Of a DNA stretch of 37,835 nt, positions 17,023 through 25,430 are shown one piece after another. Source of the DNA: Aneurinibacillus aneurinilyticus ATCC 12856 (GTDB taxonomy: Bacteria; Bacillota; Bacilli; Aneurinibacillales; Aneurinibacillaceae); the NCBI RefSeq assembly GCF_000466385.1, contig NZ_KE952715.1:1-37835 (forward strand), read 5' to 3'. The first letter of the stretch is position 1. Each line of letters starts with the position of its first letter. The position numbers and the translations under genes were made by a program. The notes under the pieces were generated by a model. It was not told where the DNA came from, ran no database searches, and saw nothing but the letters and a program-made list of their open reading frames with translations.

Positions 17023-17166
17023 TATGCCACGTCAGTTGAGAGAGGAATTCCTCATCTTCGACATTTGCCAAGTCTATGGACACGTTCCTATTTCGTTTCT
17101 ACCGCAGGAAATGTATCGAGCGAAACCATTAAACGATATGTAGAACAACAAAAAATAAGGGGGTGA
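17023..17166 (+). pseudogene. tnpA: Frameshifted C-terminal fragment of IS200-type TnpA
   Basis: One frame gives PRQLREEF up to about 17049; the next frame continues PHLRHLPSLWTRSYFVSTAG, then NVSSETIKRYVEQQK and a stop at 17164-17166. Together they match the end of Y1-transposases of the IS200/IS605 family (LREEFPHL..LPSLWTRSYFVSTAG.VSSETIKRYIE). One base is missing in the GAATTCC run near 17047-17051. The His-hydrophobe-His motif and the catalytic helix belong further upstream and are absent. Confidence 0.8.
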
Positions 17167-17171
17167 GCGTT

Positions 17172-17657
17172 TTGGATAAACAAGAAATCACACTTATTAT
17201 TTCAAATTTAATCATGAAAATAATTGAACAACACTCTCCGTATCAATGGGTGAAAACAGAGGAAGCTTTCCCTCATCCGTACAAACTAGATAGAATCAGC
17301 TACGATTATTCAGGAGAGGTTAAACTCATGACCAAGGAAGAATTTCAAGAGATTGTTGCAAATCTAGGTAAAAAAGAATGGTATTCATCAAAGTTAGAGG
17401 AACTATTAGAGTCTCTATATATTAATCAATGGACAGCTACCTATGTTTCTAATTGTGGAAAAAGTTGGATTAATTATATGAACCTACTGCAAGACAAGTT
17501 TGATGAATGGAAATACAAACATTTCCAACTATATGATGAAGATGGAAATGAAGTAAACGAAGGTTTAGAAGATAGGCTTAATCAAATTCTATATGACTTT
17601 ATAGAAAATACATCTCATGAGATATACTCCAAGAAAATTTTGAAGAAATGGGGATGA
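17172..17657 (+). CDS. Hypothetical passenger gene between tnpA and tnpB remnants
   Basis: A 162-residue protein from TTG17172 with AAGGGGGTGA at the right distance; a GTG at 17163 is in frame but too close to that site. The protein is acidic and rich in Trp and Tyr, with ITLIISNLIMKIIEQHSPYQW at the start, WTATYVSNCGKSWINYMNLLQ in the middle and a helical, Asp/Glu-rich end. I see no known family, no signal peptide and no membrane segment. Its codon use is more AT-rich than that of the flanking core genes. It begins inside the tnpA stop region and ends four bases before the tnpB ATG, so it sits exactly in the tnpA-tnpB junction. Possible roles are cargo, an antitoxin-like protein or a TnpB accessory. 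Confidence 0.65.
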   Translation: MDKQEITLIISNLIMKIIEQHSPYQWVKTEEAFPHPYKLDRISYDYSGEVKLMTKEEFQEIVANLGKKEWYSSKLEELLESLYINQWTATYVSNCGKSWINYMNLLQDKFDEWKYKHFQLYDEDGNEVNEGLEDRLNQILYDFIENTSHEIYSKKILKKWG

Positions 17658-17661
17658 ATCT

Positions 17662-17754
17662 ATGCCGACAATCACGCTACGCTTAGAACTACATAACCCA
17701 ACTCTTGTCAAACAGCAGATGTATCAACGAATGACAGAGATAAATACAGCGTTA
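17662..17754 (+). pseudogene. tnpB: N-terminal fragment of TnpB (IS605 OrfB)
   Basis: From ATG17662 the peptide MPTITLRLELHNPTLVKQQM continues YQRMTEINTA. It matches the conserved start of one group of TnpB nucleases. After about residue 30 the similarity ends, and the frame runs into the 3' end of the crcB gene on the other strand. The RuvC and zinc-finger parts of TnpB are absent. Confidence 0.75.
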
Positions 17755-17779
17755 TATGTTTCGTGGCAGCTAAAGTTCT

Positions 17780-18139
17780 TTATAATATATGTCCGAGCCA
17801 AAAGCCGAGAGTTACGGCCGCCAGTCCGGCCAATACACTGATTCCTATATAGAGCAGCGCTTCTTTTTGTTTGCCGAGCTTTTGCAATTGCACATTCTCA
17901 TAGGCAAACGTAGAAAACGTCGTAAATGAGCCCAAAAATCCCGCCCCAAGCATCGCTTTAGCCTGCCACCCAACATGTAAACCATATAACAATCCCAAAC
18001 AAAACGAGCCTAACACGTTCACCGTCATCGTCCCATATGGAAATGACGACTCTGCACGTTTATCCACCAAACTAACCATCGTAAAGCGGCTAATCGCTCC
18101 GAAAAAACCGCCAAGTGCCACCCATAATACTTCCATCAT
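17780..18139 (-). CDS. crcB: CrcB/Fluc fluoride channel subunit, second of a pair
   Basis: A 119-residue protein with four membrane helices and the Fluc signatures: GGFFGAISRFTMV near the N terminus, GTMTVNVLGSFCLG at about 38-52 with the pore Asn, and GFLGSFTTFSTFAYE at about 69-83, the Phe/Ser/Thr track that lines the fluoride pore. Fluc channels are dual-topology dimers that expel fluoride. The ATG overlaps the stop of the upstream crcB in ATGA, so translation is coupled and a heterodimer is likely. No fluoride (crcB) riboswitch is recognisable upstream of the pair. Confidence 0.93.
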   Translation of the reverse strand: MMEVLWVALGGFFGAISRFTMVSLVDKRAESSFPYGTMTVNVLGSFCLGLLYGLHVGWQAKAMLGAGFLGSFTTFSTFAYENVQLQKLGKQKEALLYIGISVLAGLAAVTLGFWLGHIL

Positions 18140-18540
18140 CGTCTCCTCTTTTCACGGGAATGTAGACTCCATTCATAATTACCCAACACAACGCCAGCAA
18201 GGGCAAGAAAATAGCCACCAATCAGGCTGAAAGCAATATAGGTAACCGCTAGCCCATACTGACCAGACTGCAACAGTTCCAATGTTTCATATCCAAAGGT
18301 GGAGAATGTTGTAAATGAGCCGATGAATCCTGTTCCGAAAGAGGTGCGAAAATGGGGATGAATGGTAAAACGCTTTAGCGTAATCGTATAGAAAAATGCC
18401 AGGATGAAACAGCCTGCAAGATTAATCAACAAGGTAGGGAGCGGGAACCCAGTTTCTGTCTGTATTCCTGGCCATGCGCCGATCCCGTAACGCAGAACGG
18501 CCCCGAGCATCCCCCCAAAACCGATAAACAAATATACCAT
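18136..18540 (-). CDS. crcB: CrcB/Fluc fluoride channel subunit, first of a pair
   Basis: A 134-residue protein from ATG18540, chosen because GAGGTG lies seven bases before it; the upstream in-frame ATGs lack such a site. It has the CrcB features GFGGMLGAVLRYGIG, LLINLAGCFILAFF and GFIGSFTTFSTFGYETL, with four helices. It is a divergent paralogue of its downstream partner; in Bacilli such pairs usually form a heterodimeric fluoride exporter with antiparallel subunits. The two genes overlap by four bases and form an operon. Confidence 0.93.
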   Translation of the reverse strand: MVYLFIGFGGMLGAVLRYGIGAWPGIQTETGFPLPTLLINLAGCFILAFFYTITLKRFTIHPHFRTSFGTGFIGSFTTFSTFGYETLELLQSGQYGLAVTYIAFSLIGGYFLALAGVVLGNYEWSLHSREKRRR

Positions 18541-18593
18541 AAGCTTACACCTCATTATATAAGTTACACTTGATATCATCCCAAAACAAATAA

Positions 18594-18631
18594 ACTCCTA
18601 CCAGCACGCACCGTCTGCGTCCGGTAGGAGT
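18594..18631 (-). terminator. Terminator after the hemolysin III-like gene
   Basis: ACTCCTACC pairs with GGTAGGAGT. On the minus strand it is followed by TTATTTGTTTT. It separates this gene from the crcB pair. Confidence 0.8.
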
Positions 18632-18643
18632 CATTTGCAGCCA

Positions 18644-19285
18644 TTACGGCAACAAGTAGTAGAATACTCCGAAGAAGTGGACAACGGTACCGGCCAGTAC
18701 AAATACGTGCCAGACCGCATGGTGGAACGGAAACATGCGCCACACATAAAAAACAGCGCCAACCGTATACAATACTCCCCCGATAACTAACAGTACAAGC
18801 CCTCCTGGAGCAAGGGACATTACGAGGGGTTTCCAGGCAAATACGATTAACCAGCCCATAATGATATAAAGCACGGTTGATAAATACAGAAATTTTTTAG
18901 TAAAAAACAGTTTGAATACGACTCCTACCAGTGCCATCCCCCATACGATGCCGAACAGTGTCCAACCAAGCGCTCCTTTTACGACTAGAAACAAGAACGG
19001 TGTATATGTACCTGCAATAAACAAGTAAATGGAAGCATGGTCACAAATCTCGAAAATATCTTTGACCCGTCCTTGAGGAAAGCTATGTACAAGGGTAGAT
19101 GAAACATACAGCAGCAGCATTGTTACGCCGTATATAGTAAAGCTGGTCACATGCCAGGCTGTGCCGGATTCACTTGCGGCAATAATTAGCGTAATCAGAG
19201 CAATTACGCTCAGTACGGCGCCGATACCATGGATAATCGCATTTGCGACTTCTTCCTTTTTGGTAAAAATATGGGTATTCGACAT
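18644..19285 (-). CDS. Hemolysin III / PAQR-family membrane protein
   Basis: A 213-residue protein with about seven membrane helices and the HlyIII/PAQR signatures. These are KKEEVANAIIHGIGAVLS in the first region, SSTLVHSFPQGRVKDIFEICDHASIYLFIAGTYTPF in the second, and FHHAVWHVFVLAGTVVHFFG near the end. The Ser, Asp and three His residues that bind zinc in adiponectin-receptor homologues are all present. Bacterial members probably act as membrane hydrolases or regulators of membrane lipid composition; the hemolysin name is historical. The start is at ATG19285, with GGAAAGGA eight bases upstream. A three-residue longer start at 19294 is less likely. Confidence 0.9.
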   Translation of the reverse strand: MSNTHIFTKKEEVANAIIHGIGAVLSVIALITLIIAASESGTAWHVTSFTIYGVTMLLLYVSSTLVHSFPQGRVKDIFEICDHASIYLFIAGTYTPFLFLVVKGALGWTLFGIVWGMALVGVVFKLFFTKKFLYLSTVLYIIMGWLIVFAWKPLVMSLAPGGLVLLVIGGVLYTVGAVFYVWRMFPFHHAVWHVFVLAGTVVHFFGVFYYLLP

Positions 19286-19478
19286 TTTCTGCATCCTTTC
19301 CGCTTTATTTCTTTTCAGTATAACCCTCTTGTCACAGAATAGCCAAATGATTTTTCAATGGATGCACTGCGGAATGAAACGGATTATCTCTAAGAAAAAC
19401 CTCATGCTTCTACACCTCATCGATCAATTTCACAGATAAATCGAAATATAAAAATGTGAAACAGAAAGTAGGGTGGAA

Positions 19479-19544
19479 ATGATCGCATTACTAGAAACCG
19501 TTTTTCCTGTATTTTTAATTTTTTTATCAGGGTACATTGGTTAG
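19479..19544 (+). pseudogene. Possible N-terminal scrap of an AEC-type permease
   Basis: After GTAGGGTGG, an ATG opens MIALLETVFPVFLIFLSGYIG and then a TAG. The pattern of a first helix ending in a GYIG turn is like the start of auxin efflux carrier (AEC) permeases. Only 21 residues remain. The surrounding 19286-19579 has no other gene. The assignment rests on a short, hydrophobic stretch and is tentative. Confidence 0.3.
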
Positions 19545-19579
19545 CGCTGATTGTAACAACAAAAATCGCCTGCCGTTTA

Positions 19580-20800
19580 TTATACGGATACAGCGTCATG
19601 CTTCTGAACCAAGTCCTTACGTGTAACCCTGCGCCAGCACCAAGCGATGCCTAAAAATAGGACGGCACTTATGATATATAAAAAATGAAGCGTATCGCTC
19701 CATTCAATAAATAAATAGCCAGTAATAGGTCCCAAAGCTGCCCCGAAATCCTGCGCCAGCGAATAAAGTGCCAAAGTGGAGGCTTTCGGAAGGTGCCGCG
19801 CTTCGTCTGTTGCCAGCGCATCCGTAATCGTTGTAAGCGATGTGGCGCCGACTTGAACGAATAACGCAACAACAACCCAGAAGGCAAACGGAAGCGGAAG
19901 CGGAAGCAGTACCAAACCGATGGCGGCTGCAAGCAAAGATCCGCTATACAGCGGTATCCGGCCACGGGACCCGTCAGATAATCGACCGAACCAGACGCCC
20001 AGAAACGGTTCCCATGTCCAGCGGGCGGCTTGCAAAACACCGGACCAGGCCGAAGCGGCCAGCACAATTCCTAATAACGATATCTCCTGTCCATGCTTTT
20101 GGATAATATAGCTGAGTGTAGACGTCAACACACCTTGAAATACCAGCGAGACGAAAAAACCGCTGAACAAAACGAGAAGCATACGTTTGTTCCATGTGCT
20201 TCTTCCTGATTTCTCCGATTTTTTGGTACGGTGAGTCCCGTTTGTAAGATCGATAAAATAACGTAATACTAGCGGAATACCAAGCAGCGACATGCAGCCG
20301 AAGAGAATGGAAACCCCTTTGAGATGTAGCAGTGCGACAAGCACACCGCCCATCAGCATACCTACCAAGCTTCCCAGGCGGTATAATCCATTGTAAAGCC
20401 CCATCATTTCCCCGCGATTGCTATCATCCGCACGTTGTGCCACCGCAGACAATCCTCCAATTCGCAGCAAGGACCAGGCTGCTCCCCAGAGCGTTCGTAA
20501 CGCAATCCAGGCAACAAGTCCCTGAGCGAATCCATATCCAATGGTCGTCAAACTGCCTAGTCCTACCGCCAGAAACAGTCCTGTTCGTAAGGAAATTCTC
20601 TGGTAAAGCCAGCCGACCAAAGGATTAAGCGGCAGGCGAACGAATCGGTTTACCGAAAGGATAATGCCTACTTCCCATAAAGATAACAAGCCAGCTTCCC
20701 GCCAATAAATTGGCAGCACAATGTATAGCATTGAATCCCCAAGCAAACACAACGCTGTTGCAATTGAAATGACGACCACCGGTTTCTTATTCTTCTCCAT
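19580..20800 (-). CDS. MFS transporter
   Basis: A 406-residue protein with about 12 membrane helices split by a basic central loop (GTHRTKKSEKSGRSTWNKR, about 190-208). The first half has LGDSMLYIVLPIYW and a modified motif A (NPLVGWLYQRISLRTGLF). Helix 5 includes LYRLGSLVGMLMGGVLVALL. The second half has GVWFGRLSDGSRGRIPLY, another motif A, and a helix 11 with ALGPITGYLF. This is a general drug/metabolite MFS without a clear substrate class. GGAGGGTT precedes the ATG. It is a single-gene unit, divergent from ilvA. Confidence 0.85.
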   Translation of the reverse strand: MEKNKKPVVVISIATALCLLGDSMLYIVLPIYWREAGLLSLWEVGIILSVNRFVRLPLNPLVGWLYQRISLRTGLFLAVGLGSLTTIGYGFAQGLVAWIALRTLWGAAWSLLRIGGLSAVAQRADDSNRGEMMGLYNGLYRLGSLVGMLMGGVLVALLHLKGVSILFGCMSLLGIPLVLRYFIDLTNGTHRTKKSEKSGRSTWNKRMLLVLFSGFFVSLVFQGVLTSTLSYIIQKHGQEISLLGIVLAASAWSGVLQAARWTWEPFLGVWFGRLSDGSRGRIPLYSGSLLAAAIGLVLLPLPLPFAFWVVVALFVQVGATSLTTITDALATDEARHLPKASTLALYSLAQDFGAALGPITGYLFIEWSDTLHFLYIISAVLFLGIAWCWRRVTRKDLVQKHDAVSV

Positions 20801-20913
20801 AACCCTCCAACCACTCTCTATTTTGAATTATTTGTCATTTTATACATATTATCTAGCGTATGTAAAGGGATGAACACATTTTTATTTACTTTGTGCTAAA
20901 AGAAGCGCTAAAA

Positions 20914-20942
20914 TTGACAGATATATCATGAATCTCTATAAT
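20914..20942 (+). promoter_or_regulatory. Perfect sigma-A promoter of ilvA
   Basis: TTGACA at 20914-20919 and TATAAT at 20937-20942 are both exact consensus with a 17-bp spacer. They lie about 50 bp before the start codon. No T-box is visible. Confidence 0.9.
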
Positions 20943-20994
20943 CTTTAAAAAAACAATTCAGGAGCCAGACCGCAAGATAGAGGGGGAAAAAGAT

Positions 20995-22254
20995 ATGAAC
21001 AAGACCGCGACCAGGGTAAGTGTGGAAGATATCATGGTAGCCCATCATACATTAAAGGATGTTGTGTATAAAACACCGCTGGAGAGAAATCGGATTCTCT
21101 CAGAACGATTAGGCTGCAACGTTTATATTAAACGAGAGGACCTGCAGGTAGTACGTTCGTTCAAGCTACGCGGGGCTTATCACCTTATTCGCAGTTTATC
21201 AGAGGAAGAGGTAGAGCGAGGGGTTGTATGTGCCAGCGCAGGTAACCATGCGCAAGGCGTCGCCTACTCCTGCCATACGCTTGGCATTCGGGGCGTTATT
21301 TTCATGCCAGCAACTACACCGCGCCAGAAAGTGTCCCAGGTTAAGCGGTTCGGTGGAGACGCGGTGGAGGTTGTACTAGTGGGTGACACCTTTGACGATT
21401 CCTTTGCGGAAGCGACCAAATATACAGAAGAACACGGGATGACGTTCGTTCATCCATTCGACGATCCGAAAATCATCGCCGGTCAAGGTACGGTCGGGAT
21501 GGAGATTATGGATGAGATAGCTGATGATATCGATTATGTATTTGTCGGCATAGGCGGCGGCGGACTTGCTGCCGGAGTAGGGACGTATATGAAAAGCATT
21601 TCACCTTCCACAAAGATCATCGGTGTTGAACCAGAAGGCGCACCATGCATGAAGCAGGCACTTGCACAGAACAAACCGGTCACGCTGGCTAATATCGATA
21701 AATTCGTGGATGGAGCTGCAGTCAAGCAAGCTGGCGCACTGACGATGGATATTTGCGGACAAGTTCTGGATGACATTGTACTTGTACCTGAAGGAAAGGT
21801 ATGTACGACTATTTTGAACCTATATAATCAAAATGCGATCGTAGCCGAGCCTGCCGGGGCATTGTCCATTGCCGCCCTTGATTTGTACAAGGAACAAATT
21901 CAAGGTAAAAATGTCGTCTGCGTCATTAGCGGCGGAAACAACGACATCGATCGCATGCAGGAAATTAAAGAACGCTCGTTGATTTATGAAGGACTAAAGC
22001 ATTACTTCATCATTAATTTCCCGCAGCGTGCCGGTGCGCTGCGAGAGTTCCTCGATAATGTGCTTGGTCCAAATGACGACATTACTCGCTTCGAATATAC
22101 GAAGAAAAACAATAAGGATAATGGCCCGGCGCTTGTTGGCATCGAATTGAAGAAACCTGAAGATTATTTGCCGCTCACCGAGCGCCTGCGTCAGAGCAAT
22201 ATCGATTACATGGAAATTAATAATAATCCTTCGCTGTTTAACCTGTTAATTTAA
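20995..22254 (+). CDS. ilvA: Threonine ammonia-lyase (threonine deaminase)
   Basis: A 419-residue enzyme, the length of B. subtilis IlvA. The PLP lysine is Lys57 in VRSFKLRGAY. SAGNHAQGVAYS forms the substrate loop, and the phosphate-binding tetraglycine is in GIGGGGLAAGV near 185-195. The C-terminal region (about 330-419) is a single ACT-like regulatory domain with INFPQRAGALREFLDNVLG. The enzyme converts threonine to 2-oxobutanoate, the first step of isoleucine synthesis, and the ACT domain normally senses isoleucine. It is monocistronic with a consensus promoter and its own terminator, separate from other ilv genes. Confidence 0.96.
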   Translation: MNKTATRVSVEDIMVAHHTLKDVVYKTPLERNRILSERLGCNVYIKREDLQVVRSFKLRGAYHLIRSLSEEEVERGVVCASAGNHAQGVAYSCHTLGIRGVIFMPATTPRQKVSQVKRFGGDAVEVVLVGDTFDDSFAEATKYTEEHGMTFVHPFDDPKIIAGQGTVGMEIMDEIADDIDYVFVGIGGGGLAAGVGTYMKSISPSTKIIGVEPEGAPCMKQALAQNKPVTLANIDKFVDGAAVKQAGALTMDICGQVLDDIVLVPEGKVCTTILNLYNQNAIVAEPAGALSIAALDLYKEQIQGKNVVCVISGGNNDIDRMQEIKERSLIYEGLKHYFIINFPQRAGALREFLDNVLGPNDDITRFEYTKKNNKDNGPALVGIELKKPEDYLPLTERLRQSNIDYMEINNNPSLFNLLI

Positions 22255-22280
22255 TCAAGCGGCTCAATATAACAAGCCAA

Positions 22281-22316
22281 CCGCCAGCTATATAAAAAAG
22301 CTGGCGGATTTTTTTG
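22281..22316 (+). terminator. Terminator after ilvA
   Basis: CCGCCAGC pairs with GCTGGCGG around an A/T loop and is followed by a TTTTTTT run. Confidence 0.9.
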
Positions 22317-22497
22317 AGCAAAATGCTCTAGGAATAAGCTGAGCGGTTACTAGTGTCTCGGTATTTGATTGTTAAATGAACACAAAAAACGAAATGCGAA
22401 TTATTTTTTTAGTTTAAATATTCTATTTATTTAAAGAATATGAAATAATTGTATCGTACAGGTGAAAGTATTACATATTATACTTAGGAGGAATATT

Positions 22498-25380
22498 ATG
22501 AGGCCTTTTCGAAACGTAGCAGGAAAACTTCTTATCAGCTTGCTTCTCGCTTTTAATTTACTGGCGATGCCTGCTTATGCACAAAGCAATCCGACTGCCG
22601 CCTCCATTGATCGTCTTGTTGTCCAGTTATCACAAAATCCAGAGAGCGCCGGTATACGGGCGGGAATAGCTGTATATAATACATCAACCGGAGAGTGGCT
22701 CGACCGGCATGACGCTGAGAAAACCTTTGTTCCTGCTTCCAACCTAAAGCTTCTTGTTACAGCTGCCGCATTGGATATGCTTGGCCCGGATTACCGCTTT
22801 ACAACTGAAATACATACTACCGGCCACATTACACCAAAAGGCGTGCTACAGGGAGACCTTATTCTTAAAGGATATGGTGATCCTTCACTTACAGAAGAAG
22901 ATATGCGTACCATTAGCGCCGAGCTAAAGGCAAAGGGGATTACTTCCATTCATGGTCGGCTGCTCGTCGATGAGAGTTATTTCGATAATGTTCGGCTGGG
23001 CGAGGGCTGGATGTGGGATGATGAACCATATGGCTACAGCGCTCAAATTAGCGCGCTTGCCGTCCATAAGAATACGAGTACAATCAGACTAAATCCAGAC
23101 AAACCTGTTGGACAAACTTCTTCTCTGATGATGAAACCAAACAGCAAGTATGTTACTGTTCAAAACCGTGTAACCATTGTGGAAGGTACAGAACAAAACG
23201 TCCAAATCGATAGGCCACGAGGCACAAACACAGTTATTCTAACAGGTACGATAGGCAAAGGTGCTGAGCCATACGAGGACCATGTAACGATGGAGGACCC
23301 GGCTTTGTTTGCGGGTGATGTATTTAAGCAGGCACTTGCCGCAGACGGGATCCTCGTCTCTTCTGACAACCTCGAAAAAACAACGCTTTCTTCCAGCTCA
23401 CCGCTTGTTACGCACCATTCCGAACCGTTGCGCAAGATTATAGCGGAACTTAATAAGGAGAGCGACAACTTCTACGCGGAAATGCTGACGAAAACACTCG
23501 GTGTTGTAACAAAAGGCAAGGGCAGCTTCAACGCTGGTACAGATGCGATTGCAGATTTCATGGTGAAAGCGGGAATTGTGAACAAATATCGGCAGGTGGA
23601 TGGCTCGGGTCTGTCACGGCTGGATCTAATTTCTCCACAGCAAATTGTCGAACTGCTTACCTATGTACAGACACGGGAATACAAAGAAGACTTTGAGCAT
23701 TCGTTGCCGGTTGCAGGAGTAGATGGTACGCTTAAAGACCGAATGAAAGGCACGTCTGCAGAAAATAAAGTTCGTGCCAAGACTGGATCTATGAGTGGTG
23801 TACATAGCTTATCCGGCTATACGCTTACCGCAAATGGGGACAAGCTTGCTTTCTCCGTTTTCTTAAACGGTGTCCGTAGTACAAAACCTGCCTCTGCGTT
23901 CGAAGATGCGATTGCCGTTCTGTTGAGCAGTTCTCTGTCACAGGAAGCGGGAGAGAATTCTACGACAGATTCTCCATCCTCTACGCTTGCCGCCCTTCTG
24001 AATCCGATATTGGAGCAGGAGAGTATGCGTGGAGTTGCCATCGGGATGATCGTAGGCTCGCTTGACCACAAGAATAAAGAGCAAATTCTATATGCAAGGA
24101 ATGCGGATGCACTGCTAACGCCTGCATCTAATATGAAGCTTCTGACCAGTGCAGTAGCGCTCAGAGAACTGGGGCCGGACTACACATTCAAAACCGAATT
24201 GTACGTATCTTCCCTCCCGGATAAGCAAGGAACCATAAACGGTGATGTCATTATAAAAGGATATGGCGATCCGACCTTACAGACGGACGATCCTTCAGGT
24301 ATAAAGGATGGTACAGGGCTTTTGCGTTTCGTTCAGGCATTGCGCGAAAAAGGGGTAACCCGTGTTAATGGTCGAATCATCGTGGATGAAAGCCAGTACG
24401 ATGCGAAGCACCTGGGTACAGGCTGGGCTTGGGATGATGAGAGCTATGGGTACAATGCTCAAATAAGCGCCCTGGCGGTGAACCGCGGCGCGGTACGCCT
24501 TGATTATCAACCAGGCGTACGCGAAGGCTCTCCCGTAGCAGTAACCATTCATCCAAAAACCGACTATGTTCAGATCAGGAATGAAGCAACAACGACGCCT
24601 GCAGGTACAGAGAATACGTTTAAAATAGAACGAGAACGAGGGAAAAATAACATCCGTCTAACAGGCAGCCTGCCGCTTGGTGAGGAACCTGATTATGAAC
24701 GGATTGCTGTAGAGGATCCTGCGATTTATACCGGCATGGTGCTTAAGGAAGCAATGGAGCAAAATGGAATAAAGGTATCTAAACAAAGCGAAGTGCAAAA
24801 GGGAGTTATTCCTTCTGGAAGCTATAAGATTTCTGAGCTTCAGTCTCCGCCACTGCGCGATATTCTTATATACGGAAACAAGAACAGCGATAATTTTTAT
24901 ATGGAGATGCTGTTGAAACGGCTTGGGGCAGATAAGAAAGGGGCAGGAAGCGCAGAAGCCGGCATTGAGGTTGTTCAAGAAAGCCTACAAAAAAACGGAA
25001 CAAATCCGGCATTTGATATGGTGGATGGTTCTGGGTTAAGCCGCTATAATCAAATCTCGGCCCGCCAGGTTTCATCTGTTTTAATAAGTATGGCCAACCA
25101 TTCTTCCTTCGAGCATTTCTATCGTTCACTGCCGATTGCAGGAGTAGATGGCACATTGAAAAACCGTATGAAGCAAACGGATGCGGAGAATAATGTACAT
25201 GCCAAAACAGGAACATTACAAGGCGTCAGTTCATTATCCGGTTATGTTACGACAAAGGATAATGAACGATTGTACTTTTCTATTATTATGAATGGCTATA
25301 CGGATGCATCAAAAAACTTTACTGATGTACAGGATCAGCTTGCTGCTGCTCTAGCAAAAGTGTCCCTTACTCACCATTAA
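22498..25380 (+). CDS. dacB: Tandem double PBP4/DacB (S13) D-Ala-D-Ala carboxypeptidase
   Basis: A 960-residue secreted protein that is twice the normal family length. A signal peptide (about 1-29, ending AMPAYAQ) is followed by two complete peptidase S13 units (about 35-475 and 500-955). Each has a full penicillin-binding triad. Unit 1 has S81-x-x-K84 (PASNLK), S322-D-N324 and K428-T-G. Unit 2 has S544-x-x-K547 (PASNMK), S797-D-N799 and K903-T-G. Both units share long identical stretches such as GWMWDDE/GWAWDDE, YGY(S/N)AQISALAV and PVAGVDGTLK/PIAGVDGTLK. These enzymes trim or cut peptidoglycan stem peptides outside the membrane. A short Ser/Thr linker joins the units. The start at 22498 follows TTAGGAGG; an in-frame ATG at 22462 lacks a signal-peptide context. 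Confidence 0.92.
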   Translation: MRPFRNVAGKLLISLLLAFNLLAMPAYAQSNPTAASIDRLVVQLSQNPESAGIRAGIAVYNTSTGEWLDRHDAEKTFVPASNLKLLVTAAALDMLGPDYRFTTEIHTTGHITPKGVLQGDLILKGYGDPSLTEEDMRTISAELKAKGITSIHGRLLVDESYFDNVRLGEGWMWDDEPYGYSAQISALAVHKNTSTIRLNPDKPVGQTSSLMMKPNSKYVTVQNRVTIVEGTEQNVQIDRPRGTNTVILTGTIGKGAEPYEDHVTMEDPALFAGDVFKQALAADGILVSSDNLEKTTLSSSSPLVTHHSEPLRKIIAELNKESDNFYAEMLTKTLGVVTKGKGSFNAGTDAIADFMVKAGIVNKYRQVDGSGLSRLDLISPQQIVELLTYVQTREYKEDFEHSLPVAGVDGTLKDRMKGTSAENKVRAKTGSMSGVHSLSGYTLTANGDKLAFSVFLNGVRSTKPASAFEDAIAVLLSSSLSQEAGENSTTDSPSSTLAALLNPILEQESMRGVAIGMIVGSLDHKNKEQILYARNADALLTPASNMKLLTSAVALRELGPDYTFKTELYVSSLPDKQGTINGDVIIKGYGDPTLQTDDPSGIKDGTGLLRFVQALREKGVTRVNGRIIVDESQYDAKHLGTGWAWDDESYGYNAQISALAVNRGAVRLDYQPGVREGSPVAVTIHPKTDYVQIRNEATTTPAGTENTFKIERERGKNNIRLTGSLPLGEEPDYERIAVEDPAIYTGMVLKEAMEQNGIKVSKQSEVQKGVIPSGSYKISELQSPPLRDILIYGNKNSDNFYMEMLLKRLGADKKGAGSAEAGIEVVQESLQKNGTNPAFDMVDGSGLSRYNQISARQVSSVLISMANHSSFEHFYRSLPIAGVDGTLKNRMKQTDAENNVHAKTGTLQGVSSLSGYVTTKDNERLYFSIIMNGYTDASKNFTDVQDQLAAALAKVSLTHH

Positions 25381-25387
25381 TGTTACC

Positions 25388-25416
25388 GGGCTGCCGCTCA
25401 TTTACAACGGCAGCCC
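25388..25416. terminator. Terminator between the dacB-like and tgl genes
   Basis: GGGCTGCCG and CGGCAGCCC form a perfect nine-base stem with an 11-base loop between two convergent genes. Confidence 0.8.
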
Positions 25417-25430
25417 AAGCTTTACATTTT

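Larger units (their letters stand above)
16961..17754 (+). mobile_element. Decayed IS200/IS605-family element with an internal passenger gene
   Basis: From left to right it holds an end-type hairpin (16971-16994), a frameshifted 3' part of tnpA (17023-17166), an intact 162-residue unrelated gene, and the first roughly 30 codons of tnpB (17662 on). It interrupts a GNAT gene. The 5' part of tnpA and nearly all of tnpB are missing, so it cannot move on its own. Confidence 0.7.

Noticed and set aside
18541-18593. Fluoride riboswitch ahead of the crcB pair
   Set aside because: The conserved crcB-motif core is not recognisable in the short leader between the hemolysin III terminator and the crcB start.
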